DNA of 64,000 nt, taken from positions 158,241 to 222,240 of the forward strand of contig CAYYFE010000003.1 of NCBI GenBank assembly GCA_964471115.1, given 5' to 3'. Each line of letters starts with the position of its first letter. The first letter of the stretch is position 1. The notes beneath the pieces were generated by a model. That model was given only the letters and a program-made list of their open reading frames with translations. It searched no databases and had not been told where the DNA came from. The position numbers and the translations under genes were made by a program. This document shows positions 56,805 to 64,000 of the stretch, piece after piece. This DNA is from SYFT01 sp964471115 (GTDB lineage Bacteria; Acidobacteriota; Vicinamibacteria; Vicinamibacterales; SCN-69-37).

Positions 56805-57902
56805 ATGACGGCGGACGACCTCGTCGCGCTGGTGCGGCGGGTGTTTGCGCCGCGGCCGTCGGACACCGGCCTGGCCGTGCTGGTCGACGTGCCCGACGAG
56901 GTCGTGTCCGACACCGCCGCCTGGCGCACACGCCGCGAGATGGCGGCCGGGTGGGTCGATGCGCTCGCCGCCCGCCAGGCCGATCTCGGTCTGCCGGTCG
57001 CGCTGCTCGAATACCGCAACGCCCACACCAACAACGGTGACCTGCCGGCCGAAGGCGCCCGTCGGCGGAGTGACGCCGCGCGGTTGACCTGGCCGGAGGT
57101 GTACTCCCGGTATTCGATCCTTCTCGCTCCGACGCAGTTCTCGGCCACCGCACCGCTCAAGGTGGCCGCGCGGTCGTGGCCGATTCGCGCCGCGACGATG
57201 CCGGGCTTCCGGGCGGAGATGATTCCGGGGTTGCAGATCGACTACGAGGAGGTCAATCGGCGCGTGACGGCCCTGGCCGGCCGGTTGACGTCGGCGGAGG
57301 CGTGCGAGATCACCTTCGACACGCCGGTGGGCGTCTGCGAGCTTCGGATCGATCTGAGGTTTCGGGCGGCACACGCCTCCGGCGGCCTGCTGCGCGAGCC
57401 GGGGACCGCCGGTAACCTGCCGTCGGGCGAGGCGTACATCGTGCCCTACGAAGGCGAGCGGCCGGGCGAGCCCAGTCGCACCGCCGGACAACTCCCCGTG
57501 CAGTTCGGCGACGAGGTCGTGGTGTACGACGTCGAGGCCAACCGCGCCGTGCGTGTGCGCCCGGGTGGTCCGGCCGCACAGGGCGAGGCTGATCGGCTGC
57601 AGCGGGAGCCGGCCTACGGCAACATCGCCGAACTTGGCCTGGGTGTGCTGGCGGCATTCGGCATCGAACCCATCGGGGAAGTGCTGCTCGACGAGAAGCT
57701 GGGGCTGCACATCGCGTTCGGCCGCAGCGACCACTTCGGTGGTCGGGTGGGGCCGTCCGCGTTTTCGTCGCCCGACGCCGTGGTGCACATCGATCGCGTG
57801 TATGTGCCGGCGTGTCAGCCGCGGATCGCGGTCGTCCGTGTCGACCTCCTCGCACCCGACGGTGGGCGTCACCCGCTGATGCGGGATGGGCAATACACGT
57901 AG
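56805..57902 (+). CDS. M29-aminopeptidase-like metalloprotein
   Basis: The 365-aa protein has a C-terminal half that matches the M29 (AmpS/PepS) and NicX dioxygenase superfamily: NLPSGEAYIVPYEG with the metal-binding Glu, IAELGLGV with the second Glu, LLDEKLGLHIAFGR with a His, and HIDRVYV with the His-x-Asp pair. The N-terminal half (LAVLVDVPDEV, ARLTWPEVYSRYSILLAPTQ) is consistent with that fold. It could be an aminopeptidase working on peptides released by TldD/E, or a ring-opening dioxygenase relative; the peptidase neighbours favour the former. ATG 56805 is chosen by position after the TldD stop. No signal peptide. Confidence 0.68.
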   Translation: MTADDLVALVRRVFAPRPSDTGLAVLVDVPDEVVSDTAAWRTRREMAAGWVDALAARQADLGLPVALLEYRNAHTNNGDLPAEGARRRSDAARLTWPEVYSRYSILLAPTQFSATAPLKVAARSWPIRAATMPGFRAEMIPGLQIDYEEVNRRVTALAGRLTSAEACEITFDTPVGVCELRIDLRFRAAHASGGLLREPGTAGNLPSGEAYIVPYEGERPGEPSRTAGQLPVQFGDEVVVYDVEANRAVRVRPGGPAAQGEADRLQREPAYGNIAELGLGVLAAFGIEPIGEVLLDEKLGLHIAFGRSDHFGGRVGPSAFSSPDAVVHIDRVYVPACQPRIAVVRVDLLAPDGGRHPLMRDGQYT

Positions 57903-57906
57903 GGCG

Positions 57907-60900
57907 ATGCCCAGTTGTCACCGCCCGCGCCTCGTGTGGCCCAGCGTCCTGCTGCTGGCGTTCGTCCTGGTCGCTCCGCCCGCATCGGCGCAATATCGCA
58001 TGACGACGTGGACGACTGCGGACGGACTGCCGCAGAGTTCCGTGGTGGAGATTGCCCAGACGCCGGACGGGTTTCTCTGGATGACGACGCTGGGTGGCCT
58101 CGCGCGTTTCGACGGTCGCAGCTTCCGCACGTTTGACACCACGACCAATTCCGAATTGCCGCACTCGCGTTTCGCCGGGATGGTGGTCGATGACGCCGGC
58201 CGGCTGTTTGTGGCGTTGCAGACAGGGGAACTGTTGCGGTTGGTCGGTGGCAGGTTCGTCACTGTGGGTGGCGCAGACGGCTTGCCGCCAGGAAAAACGC
58301 TCCGGTCGCATCGGTGGCAGGGCAAGGCGGTGGCGGAGACAGAAGGCGGCATTGCCGTCTGGAGCGAGGATCGATTCGTGGCGGATCCTGCCCTCCAGCC
58401 ACCAACGGAGCCTGCCGGCCTGACCTATGCGGGGACCAATGCCGAGAACAGCGCTCGCTGGTACCGAGACGATGCCGGGCGCGCGTATCGCTTTGAGGCC
58501 GGCCGGCTGACTCGGACGGTGCACTTGCCCGGGCGATACGCGTACGAAGATCGATCCGGTCGCCTCTGGGCTCTGCAACCAACCGGCGGCGACCTCATCT
58601 CCCTGGATCGTGATGGGACGCGCAGGACGTATGGGCGGGACGCCGGCCAGGTGGGGCTGGAACTGTTCGGCCGCGTGGAGGACCCGGACGGGACGATCTG
58701 GTTTTTTTCGGCGAACGGGATCGCGCGTTTTCGCGAGGGCCGATTCCGGTCCTTCACCACCGCTGATGGCCTGCCCGACAACAACATCCGCACCGTGTTT
58801 CGAGACCGCGAAGGCACGCACTGGGTCGGGAGCAACACCGGCCTCACACGGCTGGTGGAACCATCGATTGTCTCGTTCACGTCCGCGGATGGGCTTGCGG
58901 CTGACAACACGTATCCGATCCTTCAGGATCGGCACGGTGCGATCTGGATCGGCGGGTGGCCGGGCTTGACGCGGTATGACCACGGCGTCTTTGCGCGGGT
59001 GTCGGAGAAGTACAACCTGCGCAATCGCAACGGCGCGCCGGGGAATGTGCTGTCGCTGATGGAAGCGCGCGACGGCGCGATCTGGGTCGGCCTCCTCGAC
59101 GGACTCCGCCGCATCCGCGGCGACCGTACCGAGACGATCGACCCGGGATGGGCGTTCACCGCGCACGTGCTGTACGAAGGCGAGGGCGCGGATATCTGGA
59201 TCGGTACGGAGAACGGACTGCTGCGGTATCGGGACGGCGTGTTCAGCCGGCTCAATATGACGGAGACGGACACCGGCGGGGAAACGAGCGCCATGTACGT
59301 GGACCGGTCCGGCACGCACTGGGTCGGCAATCGCGACGGCCTGGCCCGCGTGGTGAACGGCGTGCTGCGCCAGGTCGGCGTGGATACAGGCTTCACGGGC
59401 AAGCGCGTGCGCGCGATTCACCAGGATGCCTCCGGGACCCTCTGGTTCGGGACGTACGACACCGGGTTGTTCATGTATCGCGACGGCCGCTTCACCCGCT
59501 TCACCGTGCGCGAGGGGCTGCCGACCAATGGGGCGTTCCGGATCATCGAGGACGACCGGGCGCGCTTCTGGATCAGTTCCAACGTCGGGATCTACCGCGT
59601 GGATCGGGCATCCCTCGAGGCGGTGGCGGCAGGCCGGCAACGCACGGTCATGTCGGTGCTGTATGGGCGCGAGGATGGGATGGCCAATGCCGAGGCCAAC
59701 GGCCTCGGTCAGCCATCCGGCATCCGTGCGCGGGATGGCCGGCTGTGGTTTCCGACGCAACGCGGCGTCGCGGTCATCAACCCTGCCGCGTTGACGCATA
59801 ACACCACGCCGCCTCCAGTGACGTTCCTGGATCTGAGCATCGGCGGGTTCCCCCGCCCCGAGCGTGATCACATTGAAGTCCGTTCCGGCAGCACGGAGTT
59901 CCAGGCGCGGTACGCGGCGCTGACGTTCATCCGGCCCGAGTTGGCACGTTTCCGCTACCGCATGGAGGGGCTTGATCCCGACTGGGTGGAGGCCGGCACC
60001 GATCGCACCGCCCGGTACGCCGCGCTGCCGTATGGGACATTCACGTTCCGCGTCATTGCCGCCAATCGCGACGGCGTGTGGAATGAGACGGGCGCCAGCG
60101 TCGTGGTGGCCGTGATTCCGCCTTTTTATCGCACGACCTGGTTCATCGGCGTGGTGTTCGGCGTCGTGATGCTGACGACGGTTGGTGCGTACCGGTGGCG
60201 CGTGGGGACGCTGGAGCGTCGTCAGGCCCTGCAGCAGGCCTTCGCGCGGCAGCTCATCGATTCGCAGGAAACCGACCGTCGTCGTATTGCCGCGGAACTG
60301 CACGATGGGGTGTCGCAGACGCTGGTCGTCATGAAAAATTGGGCACGGTTCGTGGAGCAGGCGCTGACCGACGAGAGTCCGGCCAGGAAGAAGCTGGGCG
60401 ACATTGCCGATGCCGCGTCCCAGGCGCTTGGCGAGGTCCGGGACGTGGTGCACGATCTCGTGCCGTACCACCTGGAACGACAGGGGCTGGGGGAGTCGAT
60501 TCGCGAGGCGGCGACCCGCGTGGCTGGCGCCGCCGGCATCCCGATTGAGTGCCGCATTGAGGCCGTCGACGGAGGGCTGTCGCCGGCGTCGGCCCTCCGG
60601 CTGTTCCGTGTCTGTCAGGAAGGCCTCAACAACATCGTCAAACACGCACAGGCGTCAGCGGTGTGGGTGGATCTGACCCAGGATTCGTCGCACGTCCGGC
60701 TGACGATCCGCGACAATGGCCGGGGCTTCCAACCCGGGGCCGTGACGCCGACCGCCGTGGGCGACGGGTTCGGCCTGATGGGGATGACTGAACGGGCGCG
60801 CATGATGGGGGGCGACCTGACGATCGAGTCGGCACCAGGCCGGGGCACCACGCTGACGGTTGTTGTACCGTGTTCCACGACGGAGCGGCATGATGCCCAT

Positions 60901-60921
60901 TCGAATCCTGATCGCGGATGA
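57907..60921 (+). CDS. Reg_prop/Y_Y_Y sensor histidine kinase (NarX-type)
   Basis: A sensor of about 1004 residues. After a signal helix (about 8-26), fourteen or so Reg_prop blades (pattern DGLPQSSV..I.QTPDGFLWM.T..GLARFDG) form two periplasmic seven-bladed propellers. These are followed by a Y_Y_Y domain (about 640-735), one transmembrane helix (about 745-765), a HisKA_3 domain with H799 in RRRIAAELHDGVSQT, and an HATPase domain (DNGRGFQPG, GFGLMGMTERARMMGG). This layout detects extracellular or periplasmic ligands, often saccharides in other phyla. ATG 57907 is my choice; ATG 57886 in the previous gene is also possible. It overlaps the regulator gene by 32 nt. Confidence 0.88.
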   Translation: MPSCHRPRLVWPSVLLLAFVLVAPPASAQYRMTTWTTADGLPQSSVVEIAQTPDGFLWMTTLGGLARFDGRSFRTFDTTTNSELPHSRFAGMVVDDAGRLFVALQTGELLRLVGGRFVTVGGADGLPPGKTLRSHRWQGKAVAETEGGIAVWSEDRFVADPALQPPTEPAGLTYAGTNAENSARWYRDDAGRAYRFEAGRLTRTVHLPGRYAYEDRSGRLWALQPTGGDLISLDRDGTRRTYGRDAGQVGLELFGRVEDPDGTIWFFSANGIARFREGRFRSFTTADGLPDNNIRTVFRDREGTHWVGSNTGLTRLVEPSIVSFTSADGLAADNTYPILQDRHGAIWIGGWPGLTRYDHGVFARVSEKYNLRNRNGAPGNVLSLMEARDGAIWVGLLDGLRRIRGDRTETIDPGWAFTAHVLYEGEGADIWIGTENGLLRYRDGVFSRLNMTETDTGGETSAMYVDRSGTHWVGNRDGLARVVNGVLRQVGVDTGFTGKRVRAIHQDASGTLWFGTYDTGLFMYRDGRFTRFTVREGLPTNGAFRIIEDDRARFWISSNVGIYRVDRASLEAVAAGRQRTVMSVLYGREDGMANAEANGLGQPSGIRARDGRLWFPTQRGVAVINPAALTHNTTPPPVTFLDLSIGGFPRPERDHIEVRSGSTEFQARYAALTFIRPELARFRYRMEGLDPDWVEAGTDRTARYAALPYGTFTFRVIAANRDGVWNETGASVVVAVIPPFYRTTWFIGVVFGVVMLTTVGAYRWRVGTLERRQALQQAFARQLIDSQETDRRRIAAELHDGVSQTLVVMKNWARFVEQALTDESPARKKLGDIADAASQALGEVRDVVHDLVPYHLERQGLGESIREAATRVAGAAGIPIECRIEAVDGGLSPASALRLFRVCQEGLNNIVKHAQASAVWVDLTQDSSHVRLTIRDNGRGFQPGAVTPTAVGDGFGLMGMTERARMMGGDLTIESAPGRGTTLTVVVPCSTTERHDAHSNPDRG

Positions 60922-61549
60922 CCACACCCTGATGCGCCAGGGCCTGCACGAAATCTGTGCGTCCATCGGTGGCTTCACCGTCGTGGCCGAAGCGAAGGAC
61001 GGCGGTGAGGCCGTCGAGTTGCGCCGGAGACATGAGCCCGACGTCGTGTTGATGGACCTGGCGATGCCAGGGATGGATGGCGTCGAAGCCATCCGGCGCA
61101 TTCTTGCCGAGGCACCCGCATCCCGCATCATCGCGCTCACGATGTATCGCGAGGAACCGTACATGCTCGCGGCCATTCGCGCAGGGGCCCGCGCCTATCT
61201 GCTCAAGACCGTCGATGCGTCTGAGCTGATTGCGGCCATCCAGGCCGTGCACCGCGGCGAATATCTTGTTGATCCGGTCATCGCGGCCAGAGTCCTTGGT
61301 GAACTCCATCTCATGCCCAAGGACCTGCCCAAGTTCCAGCGCCTGCTTGAGAAGGAAATCGAGGTCCTGCGTCTGGTCGCGCAGGGACGCGACAACCGGG
61401 AAATTGCCGACGCGCTGGACTGGTCCGTGCACACCGTGTCCAACCGGCTTCGGGTGATCTTCGAGAAGCTGCACGTCACCAATCGCACGCAAGCGGCGCT
61501 GTACGCCCTGCGTCAGGGGTGGGCGACGCTCGACGAACAGCCCAACTGA
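60890..61549 (+). CDS. NarL/LuxR-type response regulator
   Basis: A 219-aa regulator with a receiver (residues 4-120, phospho-acceptor D56 in VLMDLAMPGMDG, T83 region ALTMYREE, K105 in YLLKT) and a LuxR-type HTH (about 155-215: EIEVLRLVAQGRDNREIADALDWSVHTVSNRLRVIFEKL split across the two helices). It is the cognate partner of the overlapping NarX-type kinase. ATG 60890 or 60893 may be used. A perfect inverted repeat 12 nt after its stop could be one of its targets, in front of the large secreted protein gene. Confidence 0.9.
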   Translation: MMPIRILIADDHTLMRQGLHEICASIGGFTVVAEAKDGGEAVELRRRHEPDVVLMDLAMPGMDGVEAIRRILAEAPASRIIALTMYREEPYMLAAIRAGARAYLLKTVDASELIAAIQAVHRGEYLVDPVIAARVLGELHLMPKDLPKFQRLLEKEIEVLRLVAQGRDNREIADALDWSVHTVSNRLRVIFEKLHVTNRTQAALYALRQGWATLDEQPN

Positions 61550-61560
61550 CCGCCCCCAAA

Positions 61561-61576
61561 GTACAAATTCTTGTAC
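61561..61576. promoter_or_regulatory. perfect 6-bp inverted repeat, candidate operator
   Basis: GTACAA-ATTC-TTGTAC lies in the 121-bp gap between the NarL-type regulator and the FG-GAP protein gene. It is AT-rich relative to the surroundings and has dyad symmetry like the sites of LuxR-type HTH dimers, but does not match the NarL heptamer rule. It could also act as a weak hairpin. Confidence 0.4.
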
Positions 61577-61670
61577 CGCCCTGTCGTTCCAGGCAGGTGA
61601 ATTCGCGTCTATCGACGCGGCCACGGTCCGGGGCCTAATCCAGCCTCACCAGTACCACCGAGTCGTCTGG

Positions 61671-64000
61671 ATGGACACTATGCGCAATCGCTTTTGGCCC
61701 ACTCACATCATTGTCTGGTCGCGTGCCCACGCGGTCCGTCTCGTCATCGTGTTTGCCCTGTGCATCGCGCCCTTCTGGGGCGACGGCGCGGTGGCCCGGC
61801 CCCAGGCCTATGCCACGCTGGCCGAGGCGATTGCGGCCACCGTGCCGGCGGGCGGCTTCACTCAACAGGCTTACCTCAAGGCATCAACCCCGGACATCGG
61901 CGATGTGCTGGGTTATTCACTCGCCGTCGACGGCGATACCGCGGTCGTGGGCACCATACGGGAAGACAGCAGCGCGACTGGGGTGAACGGCGACCAGGCT
62001 GACAACTCGGCCCTCGAATCGGGCGCGGCCTATGTGTTCGTCCGGAACGCGGGCCTCTGGTCGCAGCAGGCGTACCTCAAGGCCTCCAACACCGACGCCG
62101 GCGACGAGTTCGGCGCGTCGGTCGGCATCTCCGGCGACACGATCGTCGTCGGCGCCAACCGGGAAGACAGCAATGCACGCGGCGTAAATGGCGCTGTGAA
62201 CGGGGGGCTGCAGAGCAACAACTCTGCGGTGCAGACAGGCGCTGCCTACGTCTTTGTGCGCAACGGGACGACATGGTCGCAGCAGGCGTACCTCAAGGCG
62301 TCGAATGCCGACCAGCAGGACCACTTCGGGGTGTCGGTCGCGATTTCGGGTGACACGATCGCGGTGGGATCGCAGGGCGAGGACAGCGTTGACGGCACGC
62401 CCACCAACAACGCGGCATCAAACGCCGGCGCCGCGTACATCTTCGTCCGCAACGCCGGGACCTGGAGCCAGCAGGCGTACATCAAACCCTCGACCATTGC
62501 CGGCGCCCTGCCGGGCTTCACCTATGGCGATGTCTTCGGTCGCACGCTGGCTCTTGACGGCGATACGCTCGTGGTGGGCTCCGCCATAGAGTTCAACGGC
62601 GGGGAGGACAGCGCCGCGACCGGTGTCAACGGCAACCAGAGCGACAACTCGGCCCTGGAGTCCGGTGCGGCGTGGGTGTTTGCCCGCACGGGCACGACGT
62701 GGAGCCAGCAGGCCTACCTCAAGGCCTCGAATACCGGTGCCGGTGACCACTTCGGATTTGCGGTGGCCGTCTCCGGCGAACGGATTGTTGTGGGTGCCTA
62801 CCGGGAAGACAGCCTCATTGGCAACCCGGGCGACAACTCGGCGACCGATGCCGGCGCCGCGTACGTGTTCGTTCGCAGCGGCACCACCTGGGCGCAGGAG
62901 GCATTCCTCAAACCGTCGAACACGGCCGCCGGCGATCGGTTCGGCTGGGCCGTGGCGATTTCTGGAGATCGCATCGCCATCGGCAGTCCCCACAAGACCA
63001 ACCAGTCCGGCGCGGCGTACGTGTTCAGCCGAGATGGTGGCAGCTGGACCGAAGAGGCCTACTTGAAGGCGTCCATCGCGGAGACCTCGGACTTGTTTGG
63101 CGACGCGGTGGCGATCTCCGGCGACGACGTACTCGTCACGGCAAGAGGCGAAGACAGCAGCGCCACGGGTGTCGACGGCAACCAGGCAGACAACGGCCGC
63201 GCCAACTCCGGTGCCGTGTATGTGTTCGGTCCGCGTACGAACCAGGCGCCGTCGGCTGTTGCCGGGACGGATCAGGTCGTGTCGGCCACCTCGCCCGCTG
63301 GTGCAAGTGTCACGCTGGCCGGGGCCGGGTCGTCAGATCCCGATGGCGACACGCTGACCTACACCTGGTCCGAAGGCGCCACCGTGATCGGCACAGGCGC
63401 GACGTTGATCACCAACGCCTCGATTGGCCTCCATACCTTCACGTTGACAGTTGACGATGGCAACGGTCTGCAGGCGAGTGACGAGGTCGTGGTCGAGGTG
63501 CGTGACGCACTGAGCGTGACGGCCGCGACGCCTCCGATCGCTCCGACCACCTACACCTTCGGCCAGACCGTCCTGGCGGACTATGCCTGCAACAGCTCCG
63601 GCGGACTGCTCGCGACATGCATCGGCACGGTCGCGCTTGGCGCCGCGATCAATACATCCACGATCGGGACGCATCCGTTCCAGGTCACCGCCACCAACTC
63701 ACTCGGCGACTCGACGACCACCGAGTGGACGTACACGGTGGTGGCGGCGCCCTCAACGGTCACGGTGACGTGCCCCGCTTCAGTGACCTACACCGGCAGC
63801 GCCGCAACGCCATGCACGGCAACAGCCACGGGGCCGGGCGGCCTCAATGCCGCGGTGGTGGTGACCTACACGGCCAACACCGATGCGGGCACTGCGACAG
63901 CGAACGCAACCTTTGCCGGCGACGCGAACCACGACGGCTCAAGCGGGTCAGCGACGTTCACGATCGGCAAGGCGGCGTCGGAGACGACGGTGAGCTGCCC
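61671..64000 (+). CDS. large secreted FG-GAP/PKD protein (runs off the window)
   Basis: An open frame of 776 codons without a stop before the window ends. A signal peptide (about residues 20-45) is followed by seven repeats of an FG-GAP/integrin-alpha-like unit, each starting near QQAYLKAS and containing GDxFGxSVAISGDTIVVGA, EDSxATGVNG and SGAAYVFVR. The repeat starts are spaced 157-237 nt apart between 61.86 and 63.05 kb. Seven units suggest one seven-bladed propeller. A PKD-like domain (NQAPSAVAGTDQVV, then SSDPDGDTLTYTW, 524 onward) and Ig-like repeats (TVTCPASVTYTG) follow. It is probably an extracellular adhesin or surface protein; the C-terminal sorting signal is outside the window. ATG 61671 is the likely start (61680 is an alternative). 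Confidence 0.8.
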   Translation, partial: MDTMRNRFWPTHIIVWSRAHAVRLVIVFALCIAPFWGDGAVARPQAYATLAEAIAATVPAGGFTQQAYLKASTPDIGDVLGYSLAVDGDTAVVGTIREDSSATGVNGDQADNSALESGAAYVFVRNAGLWSQQAYLKASNTDAGDEFGASVGISGDTIVVGANREDSNARGVNGAVNGGLQSNNSAVQTGAAYVFVRNGTTWSQQAYLKASNADQQDHFGVSVAISGDTIAVGSQGEDSVDGTPTNNAASNAGAAYIFVRNAGTWSQQAYIKPSTIAGALPGFTYGDVFGRTLALDGDTLVVGSAIEFNGGEDSAATGVNGNQSDNSALESGAAWVFARTGTTWSQQAYLKASNTGAGDHFGFAVAVSGERIVVGAYREDSLIGNPGDNSATDAGAAYVFVRSGTTWAQEAFLKPSNTAAGDRFGWAVAISGDRIAIGSPHKTNQSGAAYVFSRDGGSWTEEAYLKASIAETSDLFGDAVAISGDDVLVTARGEDSSATGVDGNQADNGRANSGAVYVFGPRTNQAPSAVAGTDQVVSATSPAGASVTLAGAGSSDPDGDTLTYTWSEGATVIGTGATLITNASIGLHTFTLTVDDGNGLQASDEVVVEVRDALSVTAATPPIAPTTYTFGQTVLADYACNSSGGLLATCIGTVALGAAINTSTIGTHPFQVTATNSLGDSTTTEWTYTVVAAPSTVTVTCPASVTYTGSAATPCTATATGPGGLNAAVVVTYTANTDAGTATANATFAGDANHDGSSGSATFTIGKAASETTVSC

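Noticed and set aside
57310..60645. A 1111-codon open frame on the minus strand opposite the Reg_prop kinase
   Set aside because: It is Arg/Pro/His-rich, resembles no family, and lies opposite a well-supported kinase gene. Long antisense frames are expected at this GC content; the same goes for 4669-5841 (-), 10169-11962 (+), 19182-21053 (+) and 21925-23718 (-).

Overview
This is a GC-rich chromosomal segment whose gene content points to Acidobacteriota, most likely a Vicinamibacterales-type lineage. The signs are an orphan ADOP-type duplicated permease, a VWFA-related acidobacterial domain protein, a very large Oar-like TonB-dependent receptor, several secreted DUF885 proteins, a Reg_prop/Y_Y_Y histidine kinase, and many short low-complexity repeat arrays between genes. 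That assignment is inferred from gene families and was not measured. I see no rRNA, tRNA, CRISPR array, transposase or phage genes.

Layout. 1-7.3 kb: Nudix hydrolase, GT-C-like membrane protein, secreted methyltransferase, then a divergent signalling block (REC-PP2C phosphatase facing an NtrC/NtrY-like pair, with a candidate sigma-54 promoter between). 7.3-13.9 kb, minus strand: a sodium:solute symporter fused in frame to an RND-type membrane fusion lipoprotein; then a three-gene operon with its own promoter, made of a fulvocin-C-like protein with an eight-cysteine tail, a membrane-anchored thioredoxin-fold protein with a CSAC site, and a 7TM hybrid histidine kinase. 13.9-21.2 kb: two paralogous DUF885 proteins flank an ECF sigma / 2-TM protein / bactofilin-RDD operon. 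21.2-25.3 kb: hcrCAB, a 4-hydroxybenzoyl-CoA-reductase-like enzyme whose beta subunit keeps the extra [4Fe-4S] cysteines. 25.4-38 kb: SRPBCC protein, a small protein with two PARP-type zinc-finger-like motifs, the TonB receptor, a P2-type cation ATPase, a 4-TM protein and a 1210-aa BNR/BACON secreted protein.

38.2-44.6 kb is a formate operon. It has a selenocysteine formate dehydrogenase catalytic subunit (in-frame TGA at the catalytic position with a SECIS-like hairpin 11 nt downstream), a NuoE-NuoF fusion, an iron-sulfur protein carrying the N-terminal domains normally found on the same catalytic subunit, and formate-tetrahydrofolate ligase. The FDH alpha chain is thus split between two genes in permuted order. 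Together these genes interconvert CO2 or formate with NAD(H) and load formate onto tetrahydrofolate.

44.6-64 kb: a single-domain response regulator, a membrane-anchored NlpC/P60-like protein, an RluA pseudouridine synthase, a MASE1-like/GGDEF cyclase, the ADOP permease, VWFA protein, an M20 peptidase lacking its lid domain, PlsC, a TldE/TldD/M29-like peptidase cluster, a Reg_prop kinase with its NarL-type regulator, and the start of a large secreted FG-GAP/PKD protein that leaves the window.

Four short repeat families recur: GGAGTGC heptamers, CACCTCGCC nonamers, GGACCCT heptamers and GC-rich palindromes. They form hairpins between convergent stop codons, and some run into coding sequence, supplying protein termini or an internal linker.
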